Made by a program: the position numbers and the translations under genes. 5,638 nucleotides of DNA from Chloroflexota bacterium (GTDB lineage Bacteria; Chloroflexota; Limnocylindria; Limnocylindrales; CSP1-4). The notes under the pieces were generated by a model that saw only the letters and a program-made list of their open reading frames with translations, was not told where the DNA came from and made no database searches. This document shows positions 5,119-5,638 of the stretch, piece after piece (the stretch's first letter is position 1; each line of letters starts with the position of its first letter). The stretch covers positions 1 through 5,638 of the forward strand of contig JAJYJR010000416.1 in assembly GCA_021789355.1 (NCBI GenBank), given 5' to 3'.

Positions 5119-5279
5119 CGCCGGATCCTCCTTCGTCCCCGCGCGGCTGCGAGGGCCGGCGCGGGACGCTTCGAGTCGCTCGATGGTGGCGCCATCCGGC
5201 ACACGAGACACAGGGGCAAACGTCCCGATTCGCGCGGGACCCGGGTGGGGCGAGTCGGGTGGGCGGGTCGGCCCCCCGG
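5119..5279 (-). promoter_or_regulatory. Leader of the receiver-like gene with a strong Shine-Dalgarno
   Basis: On the minus strand AAGGAGG (5133-5127) sits eight bases before the ATG at 5118 and fixes that start. The rest of this 161-bp gap holds a small hairpin, GATGG (5182-5186) with CCATC (5192-5196). I see no convincing -35/-10 pair, so the gene may have an unrecognised promoter or be read through from the debranching enzyme gene. Confidence 0.5.
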
Positions 5280-5638
5280 TCAGGGCTCGACGTCCACCTC
5301 GAGGTCGCCCCGCACCTCGAGCACCCGGGCCTGCAGCGGGGAGGCCGGCGAGGGCCGCTCGAACCGGAGGTCGACCTGCGCCCCGGCCACCGTGAGCCCC
5401 CGGAGCTCGACCTCGTGGACGAAGCCCGGCATGACCGGGCGGACCACCCGGAGCCGGCGCTCGAACCCGTCCGGCTCGAGCCCCAGGAGCCGCTCGACCA
5501 GGTACGGGACGCTGGCGGCCGACCATGCCTGGGGGTGGCAGGCGACCGGATACGACACCGGCGCGGCGTGGTCGGCGCGCTCGAAGCCCGCGAAGAGCTC
5601 CGGCAGCCGGTCGTGCGGGAACGCGTTCGCGGCATCCA
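5280..5638 (-). CDS. Glycogen debranching enzyme (amylo-alpha-1,6-glucosidase family), C-terminal fragment
   Basis: The frame is open to the right edge of the window, so the 118 visible residues are only the end of a gene that starts beyond it; the GTG at 5558 is internal. The sequence RLPELFAGFER, then YPVACHPQAWSAASVPYLVE and LLGLEPDGFERRLRVVRP, is characteristic of the end of the alpha/alpha-barrel catalytic domain in this family. It is followed by a short beta-rich tail (HEVELRGLTVAGAQVDLRFER) that closes the enzyme. Full-length members are about 650-750 residues, remove alpha-1,6 branch residues of glycogen or related glucans, and act in the cytoplasm. The link to the downstream receiver-like gene, 161 bp away on the same strand, is unknown. 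Confidence 0.88.
   Translation of the reverse strand, partial: DAANAFPHDRLPELFAGFERADHAAPVSYPVACHPQAWSAASVPYLVERLLGLEPDGFERRLRVVRPVMPGFVHEVELRGLTVAGAQVDLRFERPSPASPLQARVLEVRGDLEVDVEP

Noticed and set aside
5280..5558. A separate small gene starting at the GTG at 5558
   Set aside because: The frame stays open to the window edge and the upstream residues (RLPELFAGFER) continue the debranching-enzyme sequence, so this GTG is internal.

Overview
The window is very GC-rich (by eye about 70%) with dense coding on both strands and frequent GTG starts. It looks like chromosomal DNA from a high-GC soil or subsurface bacterium, most plausibly Chloroflexota (Limnocylindria-like) or a deep actinobacterial lineage. 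The placement rests on base composition and general protein flavour only, so it is tentative. I see no transposase, integrase, tRNA, rRNA or CRISPR array.

Layout: (1) 2-328, plus strand: the C-terminal end of an unidentified membrane protein cut by the window edge. (2) 327-408: a 39-bp sequence present twice with a 43-bp period, lying over the stop codons of two convergent genes. (3) 372-3146, minus strand: three genes in the order DUF2203 protein, homocysteine-S-methyltransferase-like protein, membrane-anchored DsbA-like thiol-disulfide oxidoreductase. The first two are 16 bp apart and probably co-transcribed. The third has its own candidate promoter and a strong Shine-Dalgarno sequence. (4) 3147-3461: a 315-bp divergent control region. 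(5) 3462-4805, plus strand: a CaCA-family cation antiporter. (6) 4723-5118, minus strand: a small receiver-like protein whose 3' end overlaps the antiporter gene antisense. (7) 5280-5638, minus strand: the C-terminal end of a glycogen debranching enzyme.

The main discovery is in the divergent region. Upstream of the antiporter lies an element with the architecture of the yybP-ykoY manganese riboswitch: a P1 helix flanking GGAGUAG on one side and a purine-rich GAGA on the other, with a P3 internal loop of CGACAUA facing CCGG. It is followed by three mutually competing stems, the last of which covers the antiporter's Shine-Dalgarno sequence. Read together they predict that Mn2+ binding opens the ribosome-binding site, which fits an antiporter that exports Mn2+. 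An extended -10 box is placed so that transcription would begin at the first base of P1.

The second point of interest is the homocysteine-S-methyltransferase-like protein. It keeps the family's framework but lacks all three zinc-binding cysteines and carries an extra C-terminal region of about 150 residues, so it looks like a pseudoenzyme or a repurposed fold.
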